A DNA stretch of 64,000 nucleotides, from assembly GCA_947311845.1 (NCBI GenBank), contig CAMZMU010000096.1:17647833-17711832 (forward strand), read 5' to 3'. The translations under genes were made by a program, and so were the position numbers. Shown one piece after another: positions 1 to 11,671 of the stretch. The notes below the pieces were generated by a model, which searched no databases, was not told the DNA's origin, and worked only from the letters and a program-made list of their open reading frames with translations. Source of the stretch: Poa pratensis (Eukaryota; Streptophyta; Magnoliopsida; Poales; Poaceae). Numbering within the stretch: the stretch's first letter is position 1; every line of letters starts with the position of its first letter.

Positions 1-221
1 CATCCCCTCCCCACGCCTGCGTCCCACGCTCCCCTCCGGCCGCGCACCTTCCCCTCTCCCCTCGCGCCCCGGCCACGCCCCCTCCACCACGCCCCTCCTT
101 CCGCCGCCCCCTCCGTCGACCGCCCCCTCGCGCCCCGGCCACCCGCACCCCGAGCCCGCCTCCACTGAGCCCGCCGCCCTCCCCTGCAGGTGAGCGTCCC
201 CACGGAGCGTCCCCTGTAATT

Positions 222-345
222 TTCTGTTAATTAGTACTGTTAGTAGTATGTTAGTGTTAGCTAAATTTCTGTTAATTAGTAGTGTTAGTAGTATGTTAGT
301 GTTAGCTATTATGTAGTGTTAGCTATTATGTACTGTTAGCTATTA
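222..345. repeat. Tandem minisatellite, GTTAGTAGTATGTTAG type
   Basis: Two near-identical units of about 45 bp (222-266 and 267-310) contain CTGTTAATTAGTA and GTTAGTAGTATGTTAGTG. They run into three shorter units of about 17 bp with the core GTTAGCTATTATG. It is AT-rich between GC-rich flanks and lies inside the CACTA-like element. No coding role is seen. Confidence 0.75.
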
Positions 346-918
346 TGCAAATGAGTTGGTTTTGGTTTGGATGATGTCCCGGTTCAAGCTAGATTGACTG
401 TGGTGTCCTGTGTTCACTTGTCCAAATTGAAAACTTATCTGTCGTCATCACCTTGCCATATATTCTTCGGTTCAGTTCATTTGCTAGCTTTTCCCTTCGA
501 CCGATTATGTCGCCCATGAAGTTGGACAATGGACCGACATCTTAACCGATGTCACTTGTTTAGTTCTTGTCAAAATTGCCTTGTTAAAATTAATTGCATT
601 GATACTTGAGAGGAAATTCCTTAAGTGTTCAAATTTAACAAAACTAATTTCTCTTATTCTTCAGATGTCGTAGATTCCCGGCACCCACCACCGCCAGTAC
701 CGTCGTTGCGAGGCTTCTTCCGGAGCTGAGGAGGGCCGTCCCGGTGCCCCTGTTCCATCGCCACGTCCTCGACCTTCTCCGGCCACCGATCACGCTTCGA
801 TGGTATAAATCTTTCGCCTCTCTTGCTGCATAGGTTTAATTTAGGTGTTAGTGTTTACATATATTCATTTCATATATGACTAACCCCTGTATCAAATGCT
901 TTTACTTAACTAAGTATC

Positions 919-1676
919 ATGTCGGAGCCGGAGCGAAAGTTTCGTGGTGTTCACCGGAGACCCATGAAGATCCCAACTTGGGCAGCTCAGATCACAGTGG
1001 ATCACAGGAAGATCCAGCTTGGTACTTTCAGGTGCCCGTGGCAGGCGGCCCGCGCCTACGACTGCGCGGCTGTCAAGCACTTTGGGGCGAGAGCGATCCT
1101 CAACTTTGAGGTTAGCGGAGCGTGGCGCATATGTTAGCGCCAGATGGCATGAGGATCGCGACGAGGGCCGAGGAGAGGGAGCACTGGCAGGCAGAGAGGC
1201 TGCTCAGGGCGTGCCACCAGCGCGAGGAGGATGACCCCTTGGTCAAGGATCTCCTCCTTGATCCCCAGGTGATGGCGGTCCAGTACCAGGTCCTCAGCGA
1301 GAGCCGGCAGCGGCGCGGGCAGGGCGAGGCCGGCCCCTCCGGCACGCAGCAGGGCGAGGTCTTTTATGTCCTTATGCGTAGTATTTACTTTTCAACATGC
1401 TTAGTCTTTCAACACTTCTTAATTGCATTACATCTTTATTATTATTTTCTACATTTTATTATGTCTTTATTATGCTTAGTATTTATTTTTCAACATGCTT
1501 ATTAATTGTTTACCCTTTCTCAATGCAGGTGATTGACCAAGATGAGTCAAGGCAAGGAATCATCGGCCTCAGATATCGGTACCTTGAGCTCTTAGGAGAT
1601 GTAGGATATGTCCGGGTGTGTTTGTATGAATGTTTGGATGAATTCGAACTATGTTTGTGTCATTTGGAGTTTGTAT
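919..1676 (+). pseudogene. Transposon-borne AP2/ERF-domain gene, frameshifted
   Basis: The first segment (919-1110) encodes an AP2/ERF-like DNA-binding domain: KFRGV near the start, WAAQI, LGTF, QAARAYDCAA and a closing LNFE. The reading frame is lost just after LNFE. It resumes one frame over at about 1122-1350 with PDGMR, a DDP.V..LL block and a glycine/serine-rich tail. A GT..AG intron (about 1350-1528) may join a last exon ending at 1676. The segment after AP2 is clearly related to the one in the AP2 gene at 30096-30575. AP2 domains bind DNA in plant regulators; here the gene sits inside a CACTA-like element and may serve the transposon or be a captured fragment. The frameshift makes a functional product unlikely. 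Confidence 0.6.
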
Positions 1677-1849
1677 GAATGTTTGTATGAATTCGAATTG
1701 TGTTTGAGTCATTTGGAATTTATATGATGGTTTGGATTATATATGTGATGTTCTGTGATGTTTTAAAATTTGTGCAATTTTAATTGTATTTAAAATGTGC
1801 TAGAAACCAGCAGAACCAATTTGCAGAAACTAACAAATTATGGTCACCT

Positions 1850-2230
1850 ATACGCCGACGGCCCGGACGCACAGGATGCTGCCACGTCGCCCGAAGCGGA
1901 CCATATGGTCACCCATACGGTCATCTCGCAGGCGCCCAGGAAGCGGCCACGTGGCGCTCAGAGGCCGATGGCAATGCCGTCGGCGTATGTTGAGCTAACG
2001 GAATTGCCGTCGGCGTAGGTCATCTCCCAGGCGCCCAGGAAGCGGCCACGTGGCGCTCAGAGGCCGACGGCAATGCCGTCGGCGTATGTTGAGCTAACGG
2101 AAACGTGGGGATGCCGTCTTGTGGGGCCCACCAGAGCGTACGCCGACGGCGGTCGCAGACGCCGACAGCAGTTTGGGTACGCAGACAGTTCGAGACGCCG
2201 ACGGCATTCGTGCATACGTCGACGGCCGGA
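1850..2230. repeat. CACTA subterminal repeats including a 99-bp tandem duplication
   Basis: Multiple GCCGACGGC and GCCGTCGGCGTA motifs occur in both orientations. The stretch from 1921 is repeated with a 99-bp period from 2020, with few differences (TCATCTCGCAGG versus TCATCTCCCAGG at the start). In CACTA elements such repeats are transposase binding sites; that role is inferred here. Confidence 0.7.
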
Positions 2231-2241
2231 TACCCGTAGTG

Positions 2242-3714
2242 CATTTTGAGCTCTGTGTAGTCATACGCATGCATGCGAGGCAGTGTTTGGCCTCTCCCCT
2301 TTCCAACCCCGCCCGGACTTCCACATAGCATGGCAAAGCTGCAGCGTGGAGTGTGTTCGGCCGGTCTTGTTCCTTCTGTAGTGCAAAAGCTTACACGAAT
2401 ATGCTGCTACGTTCGATATGCGCGCCAGTACGTCCGGTCCGGCAGGCATATGATATACCCGTGGTGCTACAGCGACACACACCATAACTAAGACAAAGCA
2501 GTACTTCGTCGTCGTCATGATGTGTCTTCGGCCGAGCTCCTCGATCCGTCCATCCATGGCGCTACCCGTGATGAATGCAACGACGACCATGCAAGTAGTA
2601 TTATGTACTGTTGCTAAAGGCGATGTGGATCGACGACGAAAGTAAAAACGGAAAGGCAACAGGGGAGAAGTAAATGGGAGGAAGCCACAAGTAATGAAGC
2701 AGAAGGAGCAACGTCAGACACGGGTGTTCTAGCTTCTGGCCGGACCGTCGCCATCGATTCCTCGCTCTCTCGCTGCTGCCCGCGTGTCAAGAGAACCTTA
2801 ACATCGCTCGCGAAGCGGCAGGAGGAGGAGTTAATGCTGGCAGGACTCGAGCGAGTAGTTGCGCGAATTAACTCATCAAGACACAAGAGGACAGAAGAAA
2901 ATGGGTAGAGCCAAGAACAGTAGAGCAGATCATGGAGTGTAGCGCTACAGTTCTAATGCATGGAGGATCAAGGCGGTGGATGGACAAATTAGACGAGCTG
3001 TAAACGCTGCATTGATCTTCCTTCAATAGGAGCGGACGGGCAAGCAGCGTCGATATGTGCATAATTAAGCAGCTTCTCTATGCCCGGATCATGCCCAAGC
3101 AAATGCCCAAGAGCAAGTTAGAGGAGCGGAGAAGAAAAGAGGCAAGGCGAGAACGGAGTGCAACAGTCGTCGTCTTCTTTAGGACTGGCATGCCGTAGCT
3201 AATTAAGCAAGGACCCGCCATGATCGGGTAAATCTGTCCAAGCTCGAGCCTGCGCAGGTCCCAACCACAGAAAGAAAATAGAAAACGCACACACGGAATC
3301 CATGGCCATATAATATGCCAACCCCAATCCCCAAGTACGATTCCTCGGACGGTAGCTGATCGATCAGCTAGCTGCAACACCAAGTAGTACGTACATTCCC
3401 AAGAAGGAAGAACCAAATAACTGATCAGCAAATGGCCATGGCGACCGCCATAGCTAGGAATTAGAGACTCCTAAACAACGACAAGAGCAACAGTAAATAA
3501 AAAATATAGAAGGAAAGAACCAAGGAACGCCTCGCTACAGACCATTAACCTAATTAAGCCATGCACCGCTAGCTGAAGGGAACTTCAAAGGAGCATGCAG
3601 CGCAGGTACCTAGCCAGCCACGGTGGATGGATCGGTCAGCTCTACCTGGGGCCAGGATGCCAGATTCATCATGCATTCTTTGGAGGCGTGCGTGCGTGCA
3701 TGCGGATGGATGGA
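2242..3714. other. Intergenic, 3' flank of the ZHD1-like gene
   Basis: No convincing coding region, RNA gene or element boundary was found. The part nearest the homeodomain gene (about 3500-3714) would include its 3' UTR. The 3' end cannot be placed by eye. Confidence 0.5.
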
Positions 3715-4581
3715 TCAAATGGTGCTGGGAGTGGGCGGCTTCTTGCCGAGGGTGTGCTTGTTGTTGTGCATCCACACCTTGAGGACGTGGCGCTTGACGC
3801 CCACCTCGTCGCAGAACTGCTGCACCGCAGCCTCGTCGTGCTTCTGGATGCGCCACCCCAGCCGCTCCGCGAACGCCAGCATCCGGTCCTTCTGCTCCTG
3901 GGAGAACTTGGTGCGGAACCGCTTCCTGCTGGCGGACCCGGACCCGCCGGAGCCGTACCCGCCCGACGGGCCGGCGCCCAGGGACATGCTGCTCAGCGGG
4001 CCCACAGCGGACATGGGCCCCGCCGCCATCCCGGACATGTCGTCGCCGTCGTCGCGCCCGCTGTGGGACGTCGTGGACGGGAGCGCCAGCGGCCGCGGGT
4101 GCCCTCCCGCCGCGGCCAGGTGGTGGTGGTGCGGGTGGTTGTGCAGGTAGCCCGCCGGGGTGCGGTAGTACGGGGAGAACTGGTGGTGCGGCGGCATGCC
4201 GTACGCGAGCGGGGTGAAGGGCGAGCCCTCGGCGCCGGCGCCGGGGAAGTCGGACTCCCTCCGGTGGAAGTTGCGGTGGCAGCTGCACGCGGCGCAGCGG
4301 AGCGCGTCGATGCTGCCCTCCTCGCCGGCCGCGATGAACTCGCCGCAGCCGTCCACGGCGTGCCCTCCGATGCCCACCGCGTGGTTCTTGAGGCACTCGC
4401 GGTACCTGGCACCGCCGCCCGTAGCCTTCGCACGGCTGCCTGCAGTCTCGCCAGGAGACTTGTGGGGCGGCGCAACCCCGACGCCGCCAAACCCCGTGGA
4501 CAACGGCGGAGGAGTCTCGTAGCTCGAGCTCACAGGCATCGGCATCTCCTCGTCACCGTCCTCGTGGTCCTCGAACTCCAT
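3715..4581 (-). CDS. ZHD1: Zinc-finger homeodomain (ZF-HD) transcription factor, ZHD1-like
   Basis: An intact 288-residue protein in one exon, as usual for this plant-specific family. The acidic N-terminus ([13 protein letters not shown]) resembles rice ZHD1/ZHD2. Residues about 59-109 form the ZF-HD dimerization zinc finger ([24 protein letters not shown]..., then [14 protein letters not shown] with its paired Cys/His ligands). The middle is His-, Gly- and Ser-rich (HNHPHHHHL near 148). Residues about 219-276 are the homeodomain ([15 protein letters not shown]..., helix 3 [11 protein letters not shown]). The conserved [11 protein letters not shown] block before the homeodomain also fits the ZHD1/2 clade. 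The protein is expected to act in the nucleus as homo- or heterodimers on ATTA-core sites; in rice the clade affects leaf rolling. The start is the only Met giving the conserved acidic N-terminus. High GC (>65%) is normal for a grass single-exon regulator. Confidence 0.95.
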   Translation of the reverse strand: MEFEDHEDGDEEMPMPVSSSYETPPPLSTGFGGVGVAPPHKSPGETAGSRAKATGGGARYRECLKNHAVGIGGHAVDGCGEFIAAGEEGSIDALRCAACSCHRNFHRRESDFPGAGAEGSPFTPLAYGMPPHHQFSPYYRTPAGYLHNHPHHHHLAAAGGHPRPLALPSTTSHSGRDDGDDMSGMAAGPMSAVGPLSSMSLGAGPSGGYGSGGSGSASRKRFRTKFSQEQKDRMLAFAERLGWRIQKHDEAAVQQFCDEVGVKRHVLKVWMHNNKHTLGKKPPTPSTI

Positions 4582-4908
4582 GCTCGCTGCCCAGCTACTC
4601 GGTGTTTCTTGCGCGCTCGTGTCTAGGCTAAGCTCTTGGTTTGCGCTTGCGTTCTTGAGAGGAGGCTAGCTAAGAGAGGCTTAGCAAGGTTAAGACCGGG
4701 ATGAGGAGATAAGAGATGGAGGATGAGAGGGTGGACACCATCTGGCTAGCTGCCAGTTTTGACGCGCCGCTCATCTCATCGGCACGAAGGCTCTGCACGC
4801 AGGCAAGCGCCTGCAGCGCGTAGCTACTAGCTAGGTGATATGATGATGTAACTTTCTCTTTCTCTCTGTAGAGAACTCGCTTTCTCTACTGTTCACCACC
4901 TCCTCGGG
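4582..4908 (-). promoter_or_regulatory. Probable 5' UTR and promoter of the ZHD1-like gene
   Basis: The stretch upstream of the start on the minus strand has, in the plus reading, a CTTTCTCTTTCTCTCTG tract (about 4852-4868), i.e. a GA-rich tract on the gene strand, typical of plant 5' UTR or proximal promoter. No clear TATA box or start site could be fixed. Confidence 0.4.
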
Positions 4909-7900
4909 TGGCACTTGTCTCATCTCTCTGCGTGTCCCGGCCCGTCCCCGGCCGGGGCGTCATCTGTGTTCTTTTGCTTCGTGCTCATGCTCATGCTCAT
5001 GCCTTTGCTCCTGTCTCTTTCTCTCTCTGGCTGTCCCTCTCTAGGTTGCTCCTTTCAAGTGGTTTGGATCCAATGCCTTTTAATTTTCATGTTTGGAATT
5101 TTTGATCGTGACATTGGTCTTTCTTTTTTCACACTTCATCCTCGGGTCTCTAAGTGAGGTCGCTAAGTCAAGAGCAACTCTAACCGATGCCCTATATTTC
5201 ATATTTTTCGCAATTATAGAGGTCCGAAGACAAAAGGGGTATTTTGGAACCCGGTCTCCATGGAGGCCGGTATTTTGAAATTATGAAAAATGTATTTAGG
5301 CGTTTTAATTTTTTTATAGATATTTGGACATATCTTAAAGATCTAGAGACCAGTGAAGTTTCACAGAAAAATATTAAGCATTTAGGGATACACAAAAAAT
5401 AACAAATTTGTGACTTCAAAATAAAAAAAACCTTGTTTTCATGTCTTTTCTGTGTATATCACCGACAGGAAAATATTACAGACGAAACTTGTGTCAATAT
5501 ATACAGAGCATGTAGAAATAGTATGGATTTTTTAGATTTTCTTTGAGATTTCAAAATGTTGTTTTCAGTTTATTTTTTTAAATGGCTATAGTGAGCTCGT
5601 TCACCAAAGGAATTTTCTTCTAATATATTCCTTACTCGAGCCTAAAAAAAAAAACTAGAGGTGCCTCTAAAATCTGTATTTCCACCTTCAAAATGAAGGC
5701 TTGTTCTCAGTTTATGTCACCGCCAGCATAATCTTCCTCGTGTGGCAAAGCTGAAAAATCGGCTGTGTTTTATCATGGGCCATCACCGACACCGACTCCT
5801 TTGTGCATCTTTACCGACAAGCTTTGGCCATGGAAATCATGGAAGGCGTCGGGGCACATTTGTCGATCTATCAGCTTGAGAAAGCCGTCGTTGCAACCTC
5901 AGTGATGGCTCGTCGTTGGCTCCCCATCCACCCCGTCCCATGTGCTGTTGAGGAAGAGCAGGACCATGTCGAAAACGCGCGGTCGCGTTCGCTTATGCCG
6001 CGCCTCCCGAGTCCCACGTAGGCCTACCGCCACCATCGCGAGCTCCTTCCTCGGTTGCTGCCCCGCCGCTCACGAGGAGGCAAGCCACCGTGAGAGAACA
6101 CTAAAGCCGTCGTCCAGAAGAAGTAGAATTCCACCGATGGTTGTGATCGTGCTCCTCCCCTTATGTGCCTTTTTTAGAACCTCCTGATCAGCCCATCGAT
6201 CATCACGATGTTGTATGATGAAATAAATGAAAAATATAGAAATCTGAAATATATATAGGCCTAGTTTATGACGTATGACTTTGCTGGCATTTACAAGAAC
6301 TATTAAAACTTGCAGGAAATGTTAAGAGTAGAGCTTATGCTATGATTTCTCTAATATGTTTCAGAAAGACTATTTTGATCAAATGGGTATTTTATAAATG
6401 GGAAAACCAACCTCTGGTAAAATGGATACTGGTACTAGAAAGTGCAGACCTATATGTGTGATAAAATCTATTACCATTGCGCATCCTTCCGAGAAATATC
6501 GGAGCGAAGCAGATGAAACTTGAACAGGATTTGTGACACCCGAGCAGCATTGCGCTACAAGAAATTTTGAAAATGTTAAATCGGAGTTTGCAAAAAAAAC
6601 ATTGGATACATGTGCATGTTTTCTACGTATCTCGTTATTATCGGTAAATAAATTGTATTTCCAGCTTACAAAAAAATATGGCTGTAAAAAGGAATATAGA
6701 CAACTTAAAATAGGAAAATCAAAGATCCGCCACCCTCTGCCGTGTTTTTTGCCCCTAGAATTGTTTTTTATTTTTTTTGAAAATGGGCACTAGTGTGCTC
6801 GGGATTCACCACTGGCCGTAGCCGACGAAGTCCAGTTTTTCTGTGTGTCTCGCACATCAATGTTACGAATGAACTTGGGAACCCTTTCTTTTCAACAGAG
6901 AACTTGGTGAACTCAGAAGGGGAAATGTTGTTTATGCTACACTAATTTGTGCCCATTCTATTTGTGCCACTCTAAAAAAAAAATCCCAACCCAAATCCCG
7001 CTTGTGTGTAGGGAATGACGTGCTTTCGGGCGGTGAAAATCAAGGAGGCCATGCTGCTCCGGTGGTGAAAACCTCTCTGGCAGCATCAGACGCCGCTATT
7101 TGCAGCTAGACTGATGTAAGCAATACTGGCCCTTCCCCAGAGCATCGAAATGCGCAGCACGTCATTTGGAAGTCCTACGTAATTAAGTACAGTATCTGCT
7201 CGCACGTACGGACGCATACAAAAACCTTCACTGTACTACACAACCACAGTGCATTTCCATCCGTATGTTTCTTTTACAGAAAAAACGCAGGCGTACACTA
7301 GCACGCACTTCCAAAGCCGTGTATACAAATCAAAGTAGAGTGAGATACCGGCCCACATACGATACGTAGGGTCAGCTATCCACCCGGCGAAATGACGGAG
7401 GAATAAAACGTGTAGCTCCGTCCCGTCTCCGGCCATATGCGCTCGTTCACGGGCGCGGCGGTGGCGCAGAGTTGACCGGGAGTTCAGTTTCTCCCGCCGC
7501 CGCCGCTTAACTAGCTAGCTAGCCAGTCTCCAATTCCGGCCGAGTTAACTGCCCATTTAAGCCATGCTTTGTCCCATCCGGCCGATGTCATCACGGCTAC
7601 GAAACAAGCTAGCTAGCCGGCGCCGGCGGGCGGGAGGATAAGCCCTTGCTTTCGATCGTCAGGTGCGTTCACGGCCAAAACACGTGTTTAGGCCCGGTGC
7701 CCATGCATTTACGACGTCAGCGCCCCCGTGCGGTGCGGATGCATTTCTGGAAACCGCATGCAGGGTTTAATTCTGGCGGGAGAGCTCGAATTATTAAGGC
7801 GGCAGATCGATGCCTCATCTGGAATGATAAGGGAGGGTAAGAGCTAAGCAACACAGGTCCACAGGCTGCTAATCTTGCTAATCCCGGTGGTGGCGTGGAG

Positions 7901-9249
7901 CCGCCGGCCGGTTGCTTTCGGCCGCGCCGGCCCGGCCGTGTATGTGTGTGCGATCGCGAAAGGTTGTCCTGCTGCCCGGACCGAATCCATATCGGGATAT
8001 CTGGTGGGCCTACGGTTTGTCACGTAACTTCGTGTTTGAAACTTGCAGGGGTATGCATGGTATTCACGTACGGTGAGAATAAAATGCCCTAGGTATTTCA
8101 TATCGCAGCTGGCCTGGCAGCCAGACCATCGCCTGTGAAGTTGTATCGCCATCGCCCATCGGTAGGATGTCTCACTGTGCTGAATGCGATCTCTCATCCA
8201 GAGTACAGCTAGTATCTCTGCTGCATGCAACAAAAACTCTATCAAGCGCAATATAGTCTTTCAGCTTGCGCTATGACGCGTGGACCACCGGATCTGCACG
8301 ACTGCAACCCACGATCTACTCCCCGTCCCCGGCCGGAGGGTCTTGGTCTAGATTTGGTCCGCTCAACTGACGCATGTACGCGTCTACTCCCTCCAAGTCA
8401 TCTAATTTGGAATGGAGGGAGTATGTTTTTCATCTTGGTCAAGATTAGGAGTGTTGTATGCATGTCTCAAAAATGAGCAATATATGTTGAATATATGAGC
8501 AATTTATCGTATGATTTAATCCATAAAAAACATGTGATAATTCATGACTAAACGAGTATTATACTAATCATATGGACTAATAAGTATGGTGAAGACAACA
8601 AATATACAACATTTGGTAGAAACAGAAACAAGATCTCAAACAGGAAAAATAAAATCACACACGGTGCAGCATGAGCGGAACCGCTCAAGTTCGCGATGAC
8701 GTTGTCAACCACCCATGTTGTCAGACGGAGCAAGGAATGGTAAGAGGGGGCCAATTATACAATAGATCATTTGGAGGGGGCCATATTGACAATTTCTGAA
8801 AAATTTAGGAATCAATCCACATATTATGTAGGGGTGGGGGGTCAGAAAAAATGCAACACGTCATGGCCCCAGCCTGCAGCCCCTGCTGAATAGATTGTTG
8901 GTGTCCGGGAAAAGTCGTAATTGTGAAAGGAGTTGTTGCCAATAGTCATGTACGCTCCTAAAAAGCTGGTCGCCTCTCTTACAGGATCACGAGAAGCGGG
9001 GGTTTAAAAAGGTTAATATCTCGTCTCGCGGAGCACACATTTTAAAGGCGGGATGAAAATGATTTAGACAACGACACAAGATTCTACATCGTGAAAGTCT
9101 CTTGTGTTGCGTATTTGTCTTGGGCAAGGACAGACCTCCATAAAGACTTTAGAGGCCAAAAAAGGATTGCCAGAAAGAAACAGATCTTGTGAAACACTAC
9201 ATGCATGATATGTCCTAACTTGGTTCATTTTCAAAATCCAACTGGGGGG
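4909..9249. other. Long intergenic stretch without a supported gene
   Basis: AT-rich and mixed sequence with only short spurious open frames. 5160-5700 contains phrases such as AGAGCAACTCTAACCG that resemble decayed MITE termini, but no paired end was found. The only clear unit is the small Stowaway relic at 8385-8423. Confidence 0.5.
8385..8423. mobile_element. Minimal Stowaway MITE relic
   Basis: TA-CTCCCTCC and its inverse GGAGGGAG-TA face each other across about 19 bp. CTCCCTCC is the usual Stowaway (Mariner) terminal repeat and TA is its target duplication. A full element is normally 80-300 bp, so this is an internally deleted relic or a chance palindrome. Confidence 0.5.
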
Positions 9250-10488
9250 CGAGACAGGTGACGAAGAGAGCGCTCGCTTCGCGTCGCCCCCGTAGGCAAC
9301 CGGGGCGATTCCCCCAACTCCGTTCCGAGCCCCCCTCTCTGTCTCTCCTCCCCTGCCTTCGCCGGCGTGCGCCGCCGGGCCTAGCCCGTGCGGAGCCGGC
9401 GGCGGCAGGTCTATCTCTCCCCGCGCGCTCGGAGGGTCTTGCGGGCGACTCGGCCAGGCGGCGGTGCGTACAGGGCGGCGGTGGGTCGGCTCCGGCCGGG
9501 TGGTGACGGCACGACGGCGCTCCCGTAGTGCGGTGAGGCGCACAGCACGGCGGGGCGGCGAGCAGCGGCGCCGGCTGGCCCGTCGGCCCAGATATGGGCC
9601 CTTTTGGGCCTGATCTGGGTCAGGGCAGGCGGGCCTGCCCTGCGTTGCCTCGATGTGCAGTTGGAGATGATGGTGCTCGTGCAGGGGTGCAGCAGCGATG
9701 GCGGCCGCCCCGGTTACAGCGTGGCGGCGGGCTTTACGGGCCCGATATGGGCCCGGCTGGACCCCTTGGGACTGGCAGTGTGGCTGGACCTAAAGGGGAC
9801 CGGTGTGCCCTGCGGCCGCGGCAGGTCGACTACCGTTTCGGCAGTGGAGGCAGTTCCCTCCCGCGCGACTATGGTTTCGCTGACCCCGAGTCGGGCTACT
9901 TCTCGTCTTCGTTTTGCAGACCTCGTGATAGTCTCCTCAAGGAGATGATGCTGGCGGCTTCGTAACCGTAGTGGCGCAAGTTGGTTGGCGGAGAGTCTAG
10001 TATGACGAGGCTTCGTGCTCACGGGGCTCCAATGCTATGGATCGCCTGGGTTGTGGATATGGTTTTGGGAGAAATCCTTGTCGGCTTGTTCGACACCGAC
10101 GCGGTGCCACCCTCGGGTGACATCATTCCTTCTTGAAGGGCATCCTGTCTACCCTCCATCCACTGCCCTGAGTGTCGGGGGAAACCGTAGGACCAGTAAT
10201 GGTGCGGGCAGCAGCGATTGCTTATCTTCTTTAAGGTGTTGTTTGGTACTCGACGATTCAGCGCTAGGAGCGTGGTGGTAATTCTCCGGAGGGCGCGACG
10301 GTTGCGGGTTACCTTAGTGTAGTCTTCCCACCTATGTCTCCATTTGTTTCTCTCTTGGGCATTTGTTTGCTGTTGGCCCCAGCATGTGTGGTGTTGTGTG
10401 TGTGTTGCGTTTGTATGCTTGGTTGTATATTGGTCGTTGCTTTATTTATAAAGCGGGGCGAAAGCCTATTTCGAGACAGGTAACGAAG
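9250..10488 (+). mobile_element. Retroposed LINE-like non-coding unit with 17-bp target duplication
   Basis: CGAGACAGGTGACGAAG at 9250-9266 recurs with one mismatch at 10472-10488 and brackets a unit of about 1.2 kb (9267-10471). The unit is GC-rich at its start and ends in a T-rich segment with TTTATAAAGCGGGGCGAAAG, a 3' tail style I associate with Triticeae LINE-type retroposons. The long target duplication fits target-primed reverse transcription. Open frames inside are short and show no recognisable protein, so it is a non-autonomous or strongly 5'-truncated unit. Confidence 0.7.
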
Positions 10489-10580
10489 GAGGTGCGCCAT
10501 GTAGGTTTCATTTTTGTCATTCTGACACGCAAGTGAAATAGTCGCTTATAAGGAGATCCAACTCTTTGTAAAATAGCATT

Positions 10581-11117
10581 TAAGGATGGCAATTTTACCC
10601 AAGGTACATGTATCTGTGGGTGCCGTACCCGCATGGGTAGGATATGGGCACAATTTTATACCCATTAGTAATACCCGTACCCTACCCGTTAAGTCATGGG
10701 TAGGGTACGGGTATAACCTCGTATCCATGGGTATACCCATACGCTGCCCGTTTATATAACTTATTTGTGGAGATCTAACATTTATTCTCGTGAGTTTGTT
10801 AACCTATATTAAATTTGTCATCAATTGTCAATTTGATTTCAGATAATTGTCACGTACTCAAATATATGGTATTGACTTGGGATAAATGTTTTTCAAGATA
10901 AATGTGTTACCGATGAATGTGAAATTATGAATAACGTGTGTACTATTTGATCTACCCGTTGGATACCCAATGGGTATGGGTATCCGTCGGGTATGGGTAG
11001 GGGTAAAGTTTTATACCTGTGGGTACGGGTATGGCTTGACTTTTGTACCCATTAAGTACACGGGTATGGGTATGATATTGCTCTACCCGCCCCATACCCT
11101 ACCCATTGCCATCCTTA
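10581..11117 (+). mobile_element. hAT-type MITE with GGATGGCAAT termini, copy 1
   Basis: Terminal inverted repeats TAAGGATGGCAAT and ATTGCCATCCTTA enclose 537 bp. Flanks ATAGCATT (10573-10580) and CTAGTATT (11118-11125) are a diverged 8-bp target duplication, the hAT length. Both ends are rich in GGGTA/TACCC words; the middle is AT-rich. No coding region. The related copy at 46021-46454 is in the opposite orientation. Confidence 0.75.
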
Positions 11118-11125
11118 CTAGTATT

Positions 11126-11668
11126 ACCTAGCATTACGAGTCTAAGCGTTTGTCCCACATCTTAATTCCATCAACGAATAAATCACATGTGGCTTTTGAA
11201 TTTCACAATAGATTATTGAGTTAATTGTATATAGGTTGGCAAAATGCCATACTTCCAACAATACATACATGCAGGGGAAAATATATTTAGTGAGACCTAC
11301 CTTGAAATGATACCTTGATATCAAACTTAAAATTTAATACAAGTTTAAAAAAATTCTAAACACAAATTTTGTGAGCGTTCAGAAGATGTTTGTTTACAAT
11401 CTCGAAGATGTGTGTTTACAATCTCTAAAATTATCAGAATCAAACTCGGAACACACACAAATAACAGTTGGTAAATAGTGTCATTTCTATTTTTGGTCTT
11501 TTCGTGAAAATATCCACGTTAGATTTGTATTTTAATTTCTCCAATTTGCATTTTTAATTTGTTATGACAACTTAGGGCTTATAATCACAATCTTTTGAAC
11601 ACTCACTACGTTTTCTAGGAATTTTTAGGAACTTCTAATTTAAATTTCATCTTATTTTGTGGTATCAT
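11126..11668. other. AT-rich spacer
   Basis: No gene or element boundary was seen between the hAT-type MITE and the Harbinger element. Confidence 0.5.
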
Positions 11669-11671
11669 TTA

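Larger units (their letters stand above)
1..2241. mobile_element. CACTA-like element, right part (left end outside window)
   Basis: The right edge reads as an inverted CACTACGGGTATCC terminus ending at 2241. Inside it, 1850-2230 is packed with direct and inverted copies of GCCGACGGC/GCCGTCGGC, the subterminal repeat arrangement usual for plant CACTA transposons. The interior (about 660-1680) holds a broken AP2-domain gene. 1-200 is a C-rich stretch with no supported gene. The left terminus and its 3-bp target duplication are not visible, so the assignment rests on one terminus plus the subterminal repeats. No TNP1/TNP2-type transposase is seen, so the visible part is non-autonomous. Confidence 0.6.

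Noticed and set aside
3595..4626. Long plus-strand frame of 343 codons opposite the homeodomain gene
   Set aside because: It is a GC-rich shadow of the minus-strand ZF-HD coding region and shows no domain of its own.
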